From Solobacterium sp. (lineage in GTDB: Bacteria > Bacillota_I > Bacilli_A > Erysipelotrichales > Erysipelotrichaceae): a stretch of 64,000 nt of DNA. A program made the translations under genes and the position numbers. Positions 42,014-49,755 of this stretch are shown piece by piece. The notes under the pieces are model-generated. The model was not told where the DNA came from. It did not search any database and saw only the letters and a list, made by a program, of their open reading frames with translations. The DNA lies in the NCBI GenBank assembly GCA_024696355.1, contig JAILGV010000013.1, positions 1-64,000 of the forward strand. The letters are read 5' to 3'. Position 1 is the stretch's first letter. Every line of letters starts with the position of its first letter.

Positions 42014-42052
42014 AAAGACAGAGCAGATGTTCTCATACCGGAGGATCATTTT

Positions 42053-43462
42053 ATGATTAAATTTGGAACTGGCGGCTGGAGAGCCGTTATTGGTGATGGA
42101 TTTACCAGGCAGAATATTCAGATTCTGGCGAAAGCTCTGGCGGATAAAATGCATGCGGAAAATGTCGGCGATGAAGGAATCATCATCGGCTATGACAGAC
42201 GTTTTCTTGCAACCGAATCTCTGCAGTGGTGTGCGGAGGTTTTTGCACATGAGGGAATCAGAACACTGGCGGTATCCAAATCGTGTCCGACGCCGGTAGT
42301 TATGTACTATGTGCAGAAGCATCAGATGCATTACGGCATGATGATTACGGCCAGTCACAATCCGGCTGTATACAACGGTGTAAAAGTGTTTACATACGGC
42401 GGAAGAGATGCCGATCTGGAACAGACGGCGGATATTGAACGTTATATTTCTGCCATCAGGGAACCTGTGGAAATCAAGGAATATGAACAGGGGGTACGGG
42501 AAGGCCTGATTGTTCAGATCAATCCGTTCAATGATTATATTGACTCCATACTGGATGATATAGATACAAAGAAGATCAGGGATGCTGGCCTGAATGTTGT
42601 TCTTGATCCGATGTACGGTGTATCGGAAACATGCATCAAGACAATTCTGATCACCGCCAGATGCGGGATTGAGACGATTCACGGCTATCATGATCCGCTG
42701 TTCGGCGGACATCTTCCCGCACCGAATGCCGAAGGACTGCGTGATCTGATTTCATATGTAATCAGTCACGGATGCGATCTGGGAATAGCGACCGACGGTG
42801 ATGCGGACAGAATAGGAATCGTTGACGATACCGGCAGATATCTGTCGCCGAATGATGTTCTTGTGCTTCTGTATTATTATCTGGTCAGGTTCAGAGGCAT
42901 GAAGGGACCGGTTGTCAGAAATCTCTGTACGACGCACATGGTTGACAGAATTGCCGCAAAATACGGACAGCGGGCGTATGAAGTTCCCGTAGGATTCAAG
43001 TGGATCTCCGCAAAGATGGAGGAAACAAATGCGATCATCGGCGGTGAATCATCAGGCGGTCTTTCCGTCAGCGGAAGGATCAAAGGCAAGGACGGTGTGT
43101 ATGCGGCCGCGCTGCTGGTGGAGATGCTTGCGGTTACCGGCAAAAAGATGTCGCAGATCTATGATGAGATCAGCAGCGAGATCGGCAGATCATATATCGC
43201 CGAGCACAATTTCCGCTTCAGGGAAGAGCATAAGCAGCTGTTTGTGAACCGTATCATGGAGGAGATGGAAGTTCCTGATCTTCCGTTTGAGATCAATCAG
43301 ATTTCCTATATGGACGGATGCAAGGTGTATTTTGAAAACGGCGGCTGGGTAAGTGTCCGCTTCTCCGGCACCGAGCCGCTTCTGAGAGTGTTCTGCGAAA
43401 TGCCGGAAAAAGAGCAGGCGGAACAGGTTTGCGAAATTTACCGGAAATTCCTCGGTGTATAA
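42053..43462 (+). CDS. Phosphoglucomutase / phosphomannomutase
   Basis: Interconverts hexose 1- and 6-phosphates through a phosphoserine enzyme. 469 aa, four-domain alpha-D-phosphohexomutase. Seen: FGTGGWRAVIGDGFT, the phosphoserine loop MITASHNPAVYNG, metal loop DGDADRIGI, sugar loop GGESSG and phosphate loop RFSGTEPLLR. The frame runs back to 41996, but CGGAGG 9-14 bases upstream fixes the ATG at 42053. It could link PTS-derived glucose 6-phosphate to glucan or cell-envelope synthesis. Confidence 0.92.
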   Translation: MIKFGTGGWRAVIGDGFTRQNIQILAKALADKMHAENVGDEGIIIGYDRRFLATESLQWCAEVFAHEGIRTLAVSKSCPTPVVMYYVQKHQMHYGMMITASHNPAVYNGVKVFTYGGRDADLEQTADIERYISAIREPVEIKEYEQGVREGLIVQINPFNDYIDSILDDIDTKKIRDAGLNVVLDPMYGVSETCIKTILITARCGIETIHGYHDPLFGGHLPAPNAEGLRDLISYVISHGCDLGIATDGDADRIGIVDDTGRYLSPNDVLVLLYYYLVRFRGMKGPVVRNLCTTHMVDRIAAKYGQRAYEVPVGFKWISAKMEETNAIIGGESSGGLSVSGRIKGKDGVYAAALLVEMLAVTGKKMSQIYDEISSEIGRSYIAEHNFRFREEHKQLFVNRIMEEMEVPDLPFEINQISYMDGCKVYFENGGWVSVRFSGTEPLLRVFCEMPEKEQAEQVCEIYRKFLGV

Positions 43463-43525
43463 AATGAATGTCCGGACCGGACAGTCCGGCGGAAACTGCT
43501 TTCCGTTTCATCAGACAGAGAAAAA

Positions 43526-43559
43526 AATGCTCTGCCGGTTCTGACCGGCGGGGCATTTT
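43526..43559. terminator. Bidirectional terminator
   Basis: 14-bp stem (AATGCTCTGCCGGT with ACCGGCGGGGCATT, two G-U), flanked by AAAAAAA and TTTTC. Serves the mutase and the convergent CinA-like gene. Confidence 0.8.
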
Positions 43560-44356
43560 CAGATATCTTCGCGGATATAGTTTATGTATTCATCCCCCAG
43601 CCGTTCACGGCATTTTTCTATCATGGGACTGAGGAGTTCCATCGCTTTTTCGTGCGTCTCTGCTTTTGCGGTGACGCGGATCAGACATCCGTCATCCTTG
43701 GCGTATGTGGCTACGGTGGGGTTGGGGCTGTCGAGAAGTTCGCCGAGTGCGTCCGCCACAGGTGCTTCGCCGACCTTCATGCGCGGTGCATGACTGAAGT
43801 CGAGCATTTTGATATTGCATGAAACAAGCACCTGATGGCTGAATGCCTTCAGATAATCTGCGCAGTATTCCTCGAACATCGGCTCCATTTCGGAAGGGGG
43901 ACCGGGAAGAAGAATGCATATCTTTCCCTCATCCTCCATGATGGCGCCCGGAGCGGTGCCGTGATGATTGTAAAGGATGATTGAATCCGAAGGGACATAG
44001 GCCTGCTTTCTCAGGCTTTCGGTAAGCGTTTTTCTGTCTGACATGGAAAGGAGTCCCTTCATGTTTTCCAGTGCTTTTTCATCGGGGACAAGTTTTTTGT
44101 GAAAATAACCGGCAAGCATTTCTTTGGTAATGTCGTCTTTTGTCGGACCGAGACCGCCGGTGAGCACAGTCATGTCAGCCCTGGTATAGGCAATGTCAAG
44201 CGCACTGATAATGCGCTGTGCATTATCACCCACAACCGTCTGAAAATGGACCTCGATGCCGAGGGAAGCAAGACGCTTTGAGAGATACCGGGCGTTGGTG
44301 TTGACAATATTGCCGAGCAGGATTTCAGTGCCGACGCTGATCAGTTCACATATCAT
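43559..44356 (-). CDS. CinA-like protein reduced to the MoaB/MogA-type domain
   Basis: 265 aa. Matches the N-terminal domain of competence/damage-inducible CinA (COG1058): SVGTEILLGNIVNTNARYLSKRLASLGIEV, TGGLGPTKDDIT and LPGPPSEM. Full-length CinA has about 410 aa with a C-terminal PncC nicotinamide-nucleotide amidase; that part is absent here, and no remnant follows, so this is a stand-alone domain rather than a frameshift. Predicted activity is ADP-ribose pyrophosphatase-like, as for the family. GAGGT ribosome site present. Confidence 0.85.
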   Translation of the reverse strand: MICELISVGTEILLGNIVNTNARYLSKRLASLGIEVHFQTVVGDNAQRIISALDIAYTRADMTVLTGGLGPTKDDITKEMLAGYFHKKLVPDEKALENMKGLLSMSDRKTLTESLRKQAYVPSDSIILYNHHGTAPGAIMEDEGKICILLPGPPSEMEPMFEEYCADYLKAFSHQVLVSCNIKMLDFSHAPRMKVGEAPVADALGELLDSPNPTVATYAKDDGCLIRVTAKAETHEKAMELLSPMIEKCRERLGDEYINYIREDI

Positions 44357-44457
44357 GTTTTTACCTCGGAATCAGAATATCAGATTTATGATACATCAGT
44401 TTCATTCATTTATTGCGTTTTTTCCTGTAGAATAATGAATAACAGCAGGAGGTGCCT

Positions 44458-44751
44458 ATGAGTGAACTGAAGGAACTGATGGAAAACAGAGGCCTGACAG
44501 ACGAACTGATGTCACTCGATGATGCTGAAGAAGAACTTGCGCTGTTTCAGAAATACGGCAAGGATCTTTCGTATGAAGAAATACAGGTTCTGAAGGAAAT
44601 GATCAGGAACGAAAAGGACGGAAGAATTGAACTTCCCGAAGCGAGCAGGGAGGAACTGGCCGCAATGGCAGGGAAACTCGGGCTCGGTGCGCTGCTGATC
44701 GGGGCCGCCGCTGCTGTTCTGAACAGCATTCTGCTGAGACGCAGGAATTAA
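44458..44751 (+). CDS. Small single-helix membrane protein
   Basis: 97 aa. Residues 1-about 60 are acidic and helical (SELKELMENRGLTDELMSLDDAEEELALFQKYG ... SYEEIQVLKEMI). The helix-turn-helix spacing with an L-x-x-G-x-D-L-S-x-E-E signature faintly resembles the Nif11 leader fold. Residues about 74-93 are a hydrophobic helix (LGLGALLIGAAAAVLNSILL) followed by RRRN. A strong AGGAGGTG ribosome site fixes the ATG. Not recognised; could be a small membrane regulator or a bacteriocin-like precursor. Confidence 0.6.
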   Translation: MSELKELMENRGLTDELMSLDDAEEELALFQKYGKDLSYEEIQVLKEMIRNEKDGRIELPEASREELAAMAGKLGLGALLIGAAAAVLNSILLRRRN

Positions 44752-44847
44752 TTCCGGCAGTCCGGCTGATGTTTGCTGTTGTTTGAGAAGATAGTAATCA
44801 AGTATAATAAGTTGGTTGAATAACTTTCATCATGGAGGAGGAATACC

Positions 44848-46452
44848 ATGGCAGAAGAAAATGAAGTATATGAAGAAGGTTGGAAAAACGCGCTTCCCGG
44901 ACTTCTTGAGCTCGGTGCAGACGGAAACTATGAAGCATTAAAAACAATTACGGAGCACTACAGCTCATCCCTTGTCAAATATGCCATGACAATGACAGAA
45001 GACAGGTCAACAGCCAAGAAGTGTGCAATCAATGCTTTTGCGGCAGCTCTCAAGCAGCCGGATAAGTTTAATGATGCAGAGCACTTTGAAGACTGGCTGA
45101 AGTCTCTGGTTAAGGGAGAAGCTGAAAAGCTGAAACCGAAGGAAGAAGATACGATCGTTGTGGACGACCTTCTTTCCGTCATCAACAGGCAGAAGCAGAC
45201 TGAAGAACCGGCCGCTCCGGTCATGCCCGAACTGAAGAGTGAAGAACATGAAGAGCCCGAAGAACCTGCAGAACCTGCGGAAAAGGAAAGTGTCATGGAG
45301 CAGGAATATGTCACTCCCGTGATTCATGAAGCACCTGCGGCGGCTCCGGTTCCTTCCGCAGTCCCTTCCCAGAAATTGAGCAGCACCCTGTTTGATGATG
45401 AGGAAGAGGATGAAGAAAGAGTCGTCAGAAGGAGAAGAGAAGAAAAGAAAAAGGGCCTGAAGTCACTTCTTTTCGAAGATCCTGATGAAGATGATGAGGA
45501 AGAGGAAGAAGTCAGACCCGCCGGAAGGCCTGTCCGCACGGAAGAAGTGAAGCCGGAAGTGAAGAAGGAGGCTGAATCTGACATTGAAGAAGAGAGGCCT
45601 GCCCGCAGAAAATCACGCCCTGTCAGGGAAAAGCCCGCAAAGAAAAGCCTGAAGTCCCTGCTCTTTGAAGAAGTTGAAGAAGACGAGGATGAGGAAGAGG
45701 AAAGACCGGCACGCAGACCTTCCCGTTCCAGGGAGGAAAAACCTGAAAAGAAGGGTCTGAAGTCTCTGCTCTTTGAAGAAGTCGATGATGATGAAGAAGA
45801 GGAAAAACCGGTCAGAAAGCCGCGCAGGGAAAAGAAGGCTGAAGAACCCGTCAGAGAGGAAAAGCCCGCAAAGAAAGGCCTGAAAGCCCTGCTCTTTGAG
45901 GAAACCGATGATGATGAGGAAGAGGAAGTGCTCAAACCCGCAAAGAAGGAAAGACCTTCAAGGAATGTAAGAAGAGCGGCTGATGATGAGGACGACGATG
46001 ATGATGAAGGAACGCCGAAGTGGCTGATCATCCTGATCGTTCTGCTCATTCTTGCTGTTCTCGGCTTTGCCGGATACTTCCTTAAGACAAGCGGTATTTT
46101 CTCCGGCGGTTCATCAAACAGACCGGCACAGACAGCGGAGGTAACACCGGTGCCTTCAGCGTCGCCGACGGCGTCAATTACACCGGAAACAACTCCGACA
46201 CCGGAAGCTGCGCCCACTGTTGAACCCACACCGGAAACAGGCGGAAAGATCGGTACTGTCACAATCAATGTGACAGGCCTGAACAGCCGCAAAAAGCCGA
46301 CGACTGCAGCGGACAAGCTTGCTCAGGTTACAGCCGGATCAACATATGATGTCTATGAAACGACAAAAGCCGAAGGCTACACCTGGTACAGAATCGATGA
46401 GAACCGGTGGATCGCCGACAACGGCAGCTGGGTGACATACAAAGCAAACTGA
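44848..46452 (+). CDS. Sigma-region-2-like / repeat / TM / SH3b membrane protein
   Basis: 534 aa mosaic. Residues about 10-98 resemble sigma-70 ECF region 2 (YEALKTITEHYSSSLVKYAMT, DRSTAKKCAINAFAAALKQP, FEDWLKSLVKG). Residues about 120-390 are highly charged with four copies of K-K-G-L-K-S-L-L-F-E-E (near 200, 268, 304 and 344) plus a degenerate one near 175, each followed by an acidic run. Residues 392-412 are one membrane helix. Then come a Pro/Thr linker and a C-terminal SH3b domain (about 465-534, INVTGLNSRKKPTT ... WYRIDENRWIADN). Topology should put the sigma-like part inside and SH3b outside. GGAGGAGG ribosome site. Function unknown; envelope-to-transcription signalling is inference. 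Confidence 0.65.
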   Translation: MAEENEVYEEGWKNALPGLLELGADGNYEALKTITEHYSSSLVKYAMTMTEDRSTAKKCAINAFAAALKQPDKFNDAEHFEDWLKSLVKGEAEKLKPKEEDTIVVDDLLSVINRQKQTEEPAAPVMPELKSEEHEEPEEPAEPAEKESVMEQEYVTPVIHEAPAAAPVPSAVPSQKLSSTLFDDEEEDEERVVRRRREEKKKGLKSLLFEDPDEDDEEEEEVRPAGRPVRTEEVKPEVKKEAESDIEEERPARRKSRPVREKPAKKSLKSLLFEEVEEDEDEEEERPARRPSRSREEKPEKKGLKSLLFEEVDDDEEEEKPVRKPRREKKAEEPVREEKPAKKGLKALLFEETDDDEEEEVLKPAKKERPSRNVRRAADDEDDDDDEGTPKWLIILIVLLILAVLGFAGYFLKTSGIFSGGSSNRPAQTAEVTPVPSASPTASITPETTPTPEAAPTVEPTPETGGKIGTVTINVTGLNSRKKPTTAADKLAQVTAGSTYDVYETTKAEGYTWYRIDENRWIADNGSWVTYKAN

Positions 46453-46463
46453 TCCTGAATCAG

Positions 46464-46499
46464 AAAGTCTTTCCGTTTATGCGGAAAGACTTTTTTATG
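46464..46499. terminator. Terminator after the sigma-like gene
   Basis: 12-bp perfect stem AAAGTCTTTCCG/CGGAAAGACTTT, then T-run. A second weaker hairpin AAGGATCT/AGATCCTT (46515-46540) lies before the end of the opposing gene. Confidence 0.8.
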
Positions 46500-46563
46500 T
46501 GCAGGGCATCAGAAAAGGATCTCCGCAGGGGAAGATCCTTATATGAACCGGTGCGTGCTGCCG

Positions 46564-47256
46564 TCAGATCATCGGGATGATATACCGGCTGACCATAATA
46601 TAGTGGCAGAGACTTCCGGCAAGAACAAAGCAGTGGAACAGTTCGTGATTGCCGAAGCCGGTTTCCTGTGCCTTCGGGAACAGTGCCGGCTTAATGGCAT
46701 AGATGATTCCGCCTGCGGTATACATCAGACCGCCGGCAAGAAGCCAGGCAAATCCTGTGCCGAGTCCTGTGTAAAGCCGGGGCAGAACAGACAGGGCTGC
46801 CCATCCCATCCCGATATAGATCACCGAGGAAACGACCCTGGGGCAGGTGACCCAGCAGATTTTGAAGATAATGCCGGCCAGCGCAGCCAGCCAGATGACC
46901 GCCAGAAGCGTGTATCCTCCGGAACCTTCAAGAACCGTGAGGCATACAGGGGTATAGCTGCCGGCAATCAGAAGAAAGATGGAACAATGGTCTATGCGCT
47001 TGAGAATCATATTGAAATCCGGTGAAACATTAAATGAATGATATGCCGTGCTGGCACCGTACAGAATAATCATGCTGAGCATGAATACGGCGTATCCTCT
47101 CATCTGAAGACTGTCTGCACCGAAGTGTCCTGCTTTTATCAGCAGGAACGGCATGGCAATGATCGAAGCGGTATAGCCCGCAAAATGTGTTGCTGCGCTC
47201 CAGAAGTCTTTCGGCCTGAACAGTTCATTCTGATACTTAAAATTAACTGCAGTCAT
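46564..47256 (-). CDS. Hemolysin III / PAQR family membrane protein
   Basis: 230 aa, seven helices. Seen: STAYHSF, LKRIDHCSIFLLIAGSYTPVCL and FHCFVLAGSLCHYIMV, the conserved His/Asp/Ser metal-site residues of the PAQR/TrhA family, some members of which are implicated in membrane lipid homeostasis. The frame extends to 47295, but AAGGAGG precisely precedes the ATG at 47256. Named hemolysin III for historical reasons; lytic activity is not implied. Confidence 0.88.
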   Translation of the reverse strand: MTAVNFKYQNELFRPKDFWSAATHFAGYTASIIAMPFLLIKAGHFGADSLQMRGYAVFMLSMIILYGASTAYHSFNVSPDFNMILKRIDHCSIFLLIAGSYTPVCLTVLEGSGGYTLLAVIWLAALAGIIFKICWVTCPRVVSSVIYIGMGWAALSVLPRLYTGLGTGFAWLLAGGLMYTAGGIIYAIKPALFPKAQETGFGNHELFHCFVLAGSLCHYIMVSRYIIPMI

Positions 47257-47361
47257 AAATACCTCCTTTTTAATATCTTTTAATCGGTTAATCAATAACT
47301 CATCTACAGCTATAATATATCGGTTTATGAAAAACCTGTCAATGGGTACAGGAAATTGCGT

Positions 47362-47390
47362 TTGACGCTTATTATTATCATCTGTAAAAT
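47362..47390 (+). promoter_or_regulatory. Promoter giving a leaderless start for the DUF1836 gene
   Basis: TTGACG, 17-base spacer, TAAAAT, then exactly six bases and the ATG at 47397. Predicted +1 is the A of ATG. No ribosome site. Confidence 0.65.
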
Positions 47391-47396
47391 GTAGTT

Positions 47397-47891
47397 ATGA
47401 GTGAACGGATGATTAATGAGGCACTTGCGGCATTCCGGCTGCCGCAGTACAGAGAAATACCGGATGTCGGACTTTTCCTGGATCAGACTGTCAAATATCT
47501 CAACGGGTTTCTGAAGGACTATCCCGGCATGGAGATGACCGGTTCAATGATTTCCAATTATGTAAAGCAGAAGATTATTCCGAAGGCATACAAAAAGACA
47601 TACAGCAGGGATCAGATTTCTCAGCTGTTCTTTATAGCCATGGCCAAATCGGTTCTGTCGATGGACCAGATCAGAAAGGCCCTGAGCATTCAGGAAGCGG
47701 CATGCACGTCGGAGGAACGGTATGAAATGTTCAGAACCATGATGAGTGAAGTTCTGTCTTCTTTTGAAAAGGGAGGCACGGAGAATGCCGCCGGTGAAGG
47801 CAGGGAAACAAAAATGATCCGGTACATTGTGATTGCAATCGCCCACAAAATGTATCTGGATCAGTATTTCGAATATGGTGAAGCAGAGTGA
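47397..47891 (+). CDS. DUF1836 domain protein
   Basis: 164 aa. Seen: MTGSMISNYVKQKIIPKAYKKTYSRDQISQLFFIAMAKSVLSMDQIRKAL, the conserved DUF1836 core, which has the shape of a MerR-like winged helix-turn-helix start. No sensor domain visible. Members are found widely in Bacillota and the function is uncharacterised; a DNA-binding regulator is plausible. Expressed from a leaderless promoter. Its stop codon abuts the end of the convergent carbonic-anhydrase-like gene. Confidence 0.78.
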   Translation: MSERMINEALAAFRLPQYREIPDVGLFLDQTVKYLNGFLKDYPGMEMTGSMISNYVKQKIIPKAYKKTYSRDQISQLFFIAMAKSVLSMDQIRKALSIQEAACTSEERYEMFRTMMSEVLSSFEKGGTENAAGEGRETKMIRYIVIAIAHKMYLDQYFEYGEAE

Positions 47892-48359
47892 TTACTCTGC
47901 TTTTTCTTTTACTGCCTGTTCAGCGTAATACTGCGCTGTCAGGGTGTTCATGCGGATTTCCTCTTCGGTAAGCGGGCGTATGACCTTTGCCGGACATCCC
48001 ATAATCAGAACACCGTCCGGGAAGGTTTTTCTTTCCGGCACAACTGCTCCTGCGGCCACAATGCACCCGTTTCCGATGACGGAGCTGTTCATAATGATTG
48101 ACCCCATGCCGATCAGTGTGCTGTTTCCCACGGTGCATCCGTGCACGACTGCTCCGTGGCCGATCGTGACATCGTTTCCGATAACGAGAGGGGAACTGTA
48201 TCCGGTATGGAGCACGCAGCAGTCCTGAATGTTGACTCTGTCGCCGATCCGTATTTCCTCCTCTTCGCAGCGGACAACGGCATTGTACCAGACACTGCAG
48301 TCTTTTCCGAAATGTACGTTTCCTTTTACAACAGCTCCGCTCATTTTCACCGGTTCCAT
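47892..48359 (-). CDS. Gamma-carbonic anhydrase-like hexapeptide protein
   Basis: 155 aa left-handed beta helix. Seen: hexapeptide repeats throughout, VVRCEEEEIRIGDRVNIQDCCVLHT, and IGHGAVVHGC giving the three zinc-ligand His residues of the gamma class. Related to YrdA/PaaY proteins, whose carbonic anhydrase activity varies. It starts 1 base after the stop of the upstream gene on the same strand; the GAGGAG within that gene's end is its ribosome site. A start 18 bases earlier (48377) is less likely. Confidence 0.85.
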   Translation of the reverse strand: MEPVKMSGAVVKGNVHFGKDCSVWYNAVVRCEEEEIRIGDRVNIQDCCVLHTGYSSPLVIGNDVTIGHGAVVHGCTVGNSTLIGMGSIIMNSSVIGNGCIVAAGAVVPERKTFPDGVLIMGCPAKVIRPLTEEEIRMNTLTAQYYAEQAVKEKAE

Positions 48360-48360
48360 G

Positions 48361-49038
48361 TCAGATAATCTCCTCAAAATCTGTTTCCTGATATGACAGA
48401 AGACGTTCTGTCATTTCTCTGCCGTAATGACTGCTAAATTCCGAAATAAACATCCGGTTGACCGTATCACCGAAACGTTCGGCAGTCCCGCGCCGGTATG
48501 TTTCATACAGGTGTGCACAGTGATATTCAAAATCTCTGGTGTTTTCCGTTTTAACTTCGCTGCGGAATCCTTCCGGGATGCAGGCATTTCTGACAGTCTG
48601 TATGCAGCAGTCATGATCATTCAGTGTCTGTGATGTGATGAATTCAATGTCCGGACTGAATCCTGCACAGATGGCGGGATCGATCAGACGGCAGTATACT
48701 CTGCCTGCTTCCGCAAGGCCCATTGCGGCAAACTGTTCATGCCATGCACAGGAATAAATTCTGACTTTGTACTCGGGATATGTATTTTCTGCCTCTGCAG
48801 GCAGTGCATGTGGCATGAGTCCCGCTGTCGGAATCCATTCACGGTAATTCATGTATGTCATGTAATTCAGCGGCTGTCCGTCGCGCATTGCACGCTTTGC
48901 CATGCGGATGCCCCGCTGCCTGCCGTACCGGACCGTCATTTCACTGAAGGCATCAATACCTTTGCTTCCGCAGTCTGCTTTCAGAAGCGCGTAGTATTCC
49001 GCAGATATAAAGGCATGTACATATTCATTGAATTTCAT
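48361..49038 (-). CDS. L-2-amino-thiazoline-4-carboxylic acid hydrolase-like protein
   Basis: 225 aa. Looks like the ATC-hydrolase family (conversion of 2-amino-thiazoline-4-carboxylate toward L-cysteine in pseudomonads), with the family core VRIYSCAWHEQFAAMGLAEAGRVYCRLIDPAICAGFSPDIEFITSQTL and a Cys pair (HDCCIQ). Many members in gut Bacillota are unlikely to meet that substrate, so the true reaction is unknown. Predicted leaderless: TACATT (49045-49050) lies exactly six bases before the ATG. Operon with the carbonic-anhydrase-like gene. Confidence 0.65.
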   Translation of the reverse strand: MKFNEYVHAFISAEYYALLKADCGSKGIDAFSEMTVRYGRQRGIRMAKRAMRDGQPLNYMTYMNYREWIPTAGLMPHALPAEAENTYPEYKVRIYSCAWHEQFAAMGLAEAGRVYCRLIDPAICAGFSPDIEFITSQTLNDHDCCIQTVRNACIPEGFRSEVKTENTRDFEYHCAHLYETYRRGTAERFGDTVNRMFISEFSSHYGREMTERLLSYQETDFEEII

Positions 49039-49146
49039 AGCATAAATGTATCACAAACAGGGATTTCGCAAAACTGTACACTGTACCACTGAACGGACAG
49101 CAGAAATCTGCACTTCGTTTAGCATACAGGTACGGAGGTGAAGAAA

Positions 49147-49341
49147 ATGAGCGAATATGATGCAATGATGCCATCCATGAGAGGAATTGAGGATCTGACA
49201 CCCGAAATGTGCTATGTGCTGATCCGCTGCTACAGTGACCATACAGAATCGGATACCTTTGCGGCTTATGCAGGCCTGAACAGGTCTGAGGGAAGACACT
49301 GCTACGATGTACTGAACAGTGCATTCGGAGGCAGGCTGTGA
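49147..49341 (+). CDS. Small 64-residue hypothetical protein
   Basis: A 64-codon gene with GGAGGT 7 bases before the ATG. Helical, no membrane segment (MRGIEDLTPEMCYVLIRCYSDHTESDTFAAYAGLNRSEGRHCYDVLNSAFGG). The pattern looks like a helix-turn-helix (YAGLNRSEGRHCYDVL). Its end overlaps the next gene by 4 bases (GTGA), so the two act together. Not recognised. Confidence 0.6.
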   Translation: MSEYDAMMPSMRGIEDLTPEMCYVLIRCYSDHTESDTFAAYAGLNRSEGRHCYDVLNSAFGGRL

Positions 49342-49616
49342 CACTGCCGGGAAGAAGCAGGACCCGGATTCATTTCAATGCGGATGAAATGAACCGTCAG
49401 AGACTTCTGGCTGACAGGGAACTGCGTGATATTCATTCACTGAATGACAGGCAGAAGGAAATACTCAGAGAATGCTTTGTTCAGAAGAACAGCCCCGAAA
49501 CGGCCGCCTACAAGCTTGATATGCCTGAGTATGAAGCAAGAATGTGGTACTACAGGCTCGCTGCACACGCCGTAAGAACTGCCCTGAAGGACTCCCTGAA
49601 GGAGGAAAGCCGTTAA
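49338..49616 (+). CDS. Small sigma-region-4-like helix-turn-helix protein
   Basis: 92 aa. Residues about 33-80 (LNDRQKEILRECFVQKNSPETAAYKLDMPEYEARMWYYRL) have the spacing of a sigma-70 region 4 helix-turn-helix (L-x-x-R-Q-x-x-I-L ... A-A-x-x-L-x-x-x-x-x-x-A-x). Starts with GTG overlapping the previous stop; an internal ATG at 49387 is a less likely start. Could be a small transcription regulator or ArpU/RinA-like protein. No phage genes are near. Confidence 0.55.
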   Translation: MTLPGRSRTRIHFNADEMNRQRLLADRELRDIHSLNDRQKEILRECFVQKNSPETAAYKLDMPEYEARMWYYRLAAHAVRTALKDSLKEESR

Positions 49617-49755
49617 GCATGCGGCCGTGGCAGAACTTGAAAATTATGCTGAGCGTGCGATAATTAACGGGTAGAAAGAATGCAGCGGCTGTTGATCATT
49701 ACATCGGTTATGAGGGATCATGTTTTCGGTTTCTGCCTGTGAGGTACTCTGATTT

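Noticed and set aside
41576-42712. 378-codon antisense frame spanning the end of cyuA and pgm
   Set aside because: Crosses two well-supported genes and their intergenic region; its sequence has no family features.
45360-45920. CRISPR or DNA satellite
   Set aside because: The repeats are protein-level with diverged DNA and irregular spacing; they code for a repeated peptide motif.
45324-46316. 330-codon antisense Ser/Phe/Gly-rich frame
   Set aside because: Complement of the charged repeat region (GAA/GAG codons read as Ser/Phe); no protein features.
49147-49616. Prophage remnant
   Set aside because: Two small HTH-like genes alone; no integrase, structural genes, att repeats or composition shift. 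XerC at 60186 is the housekeeping recombinase.
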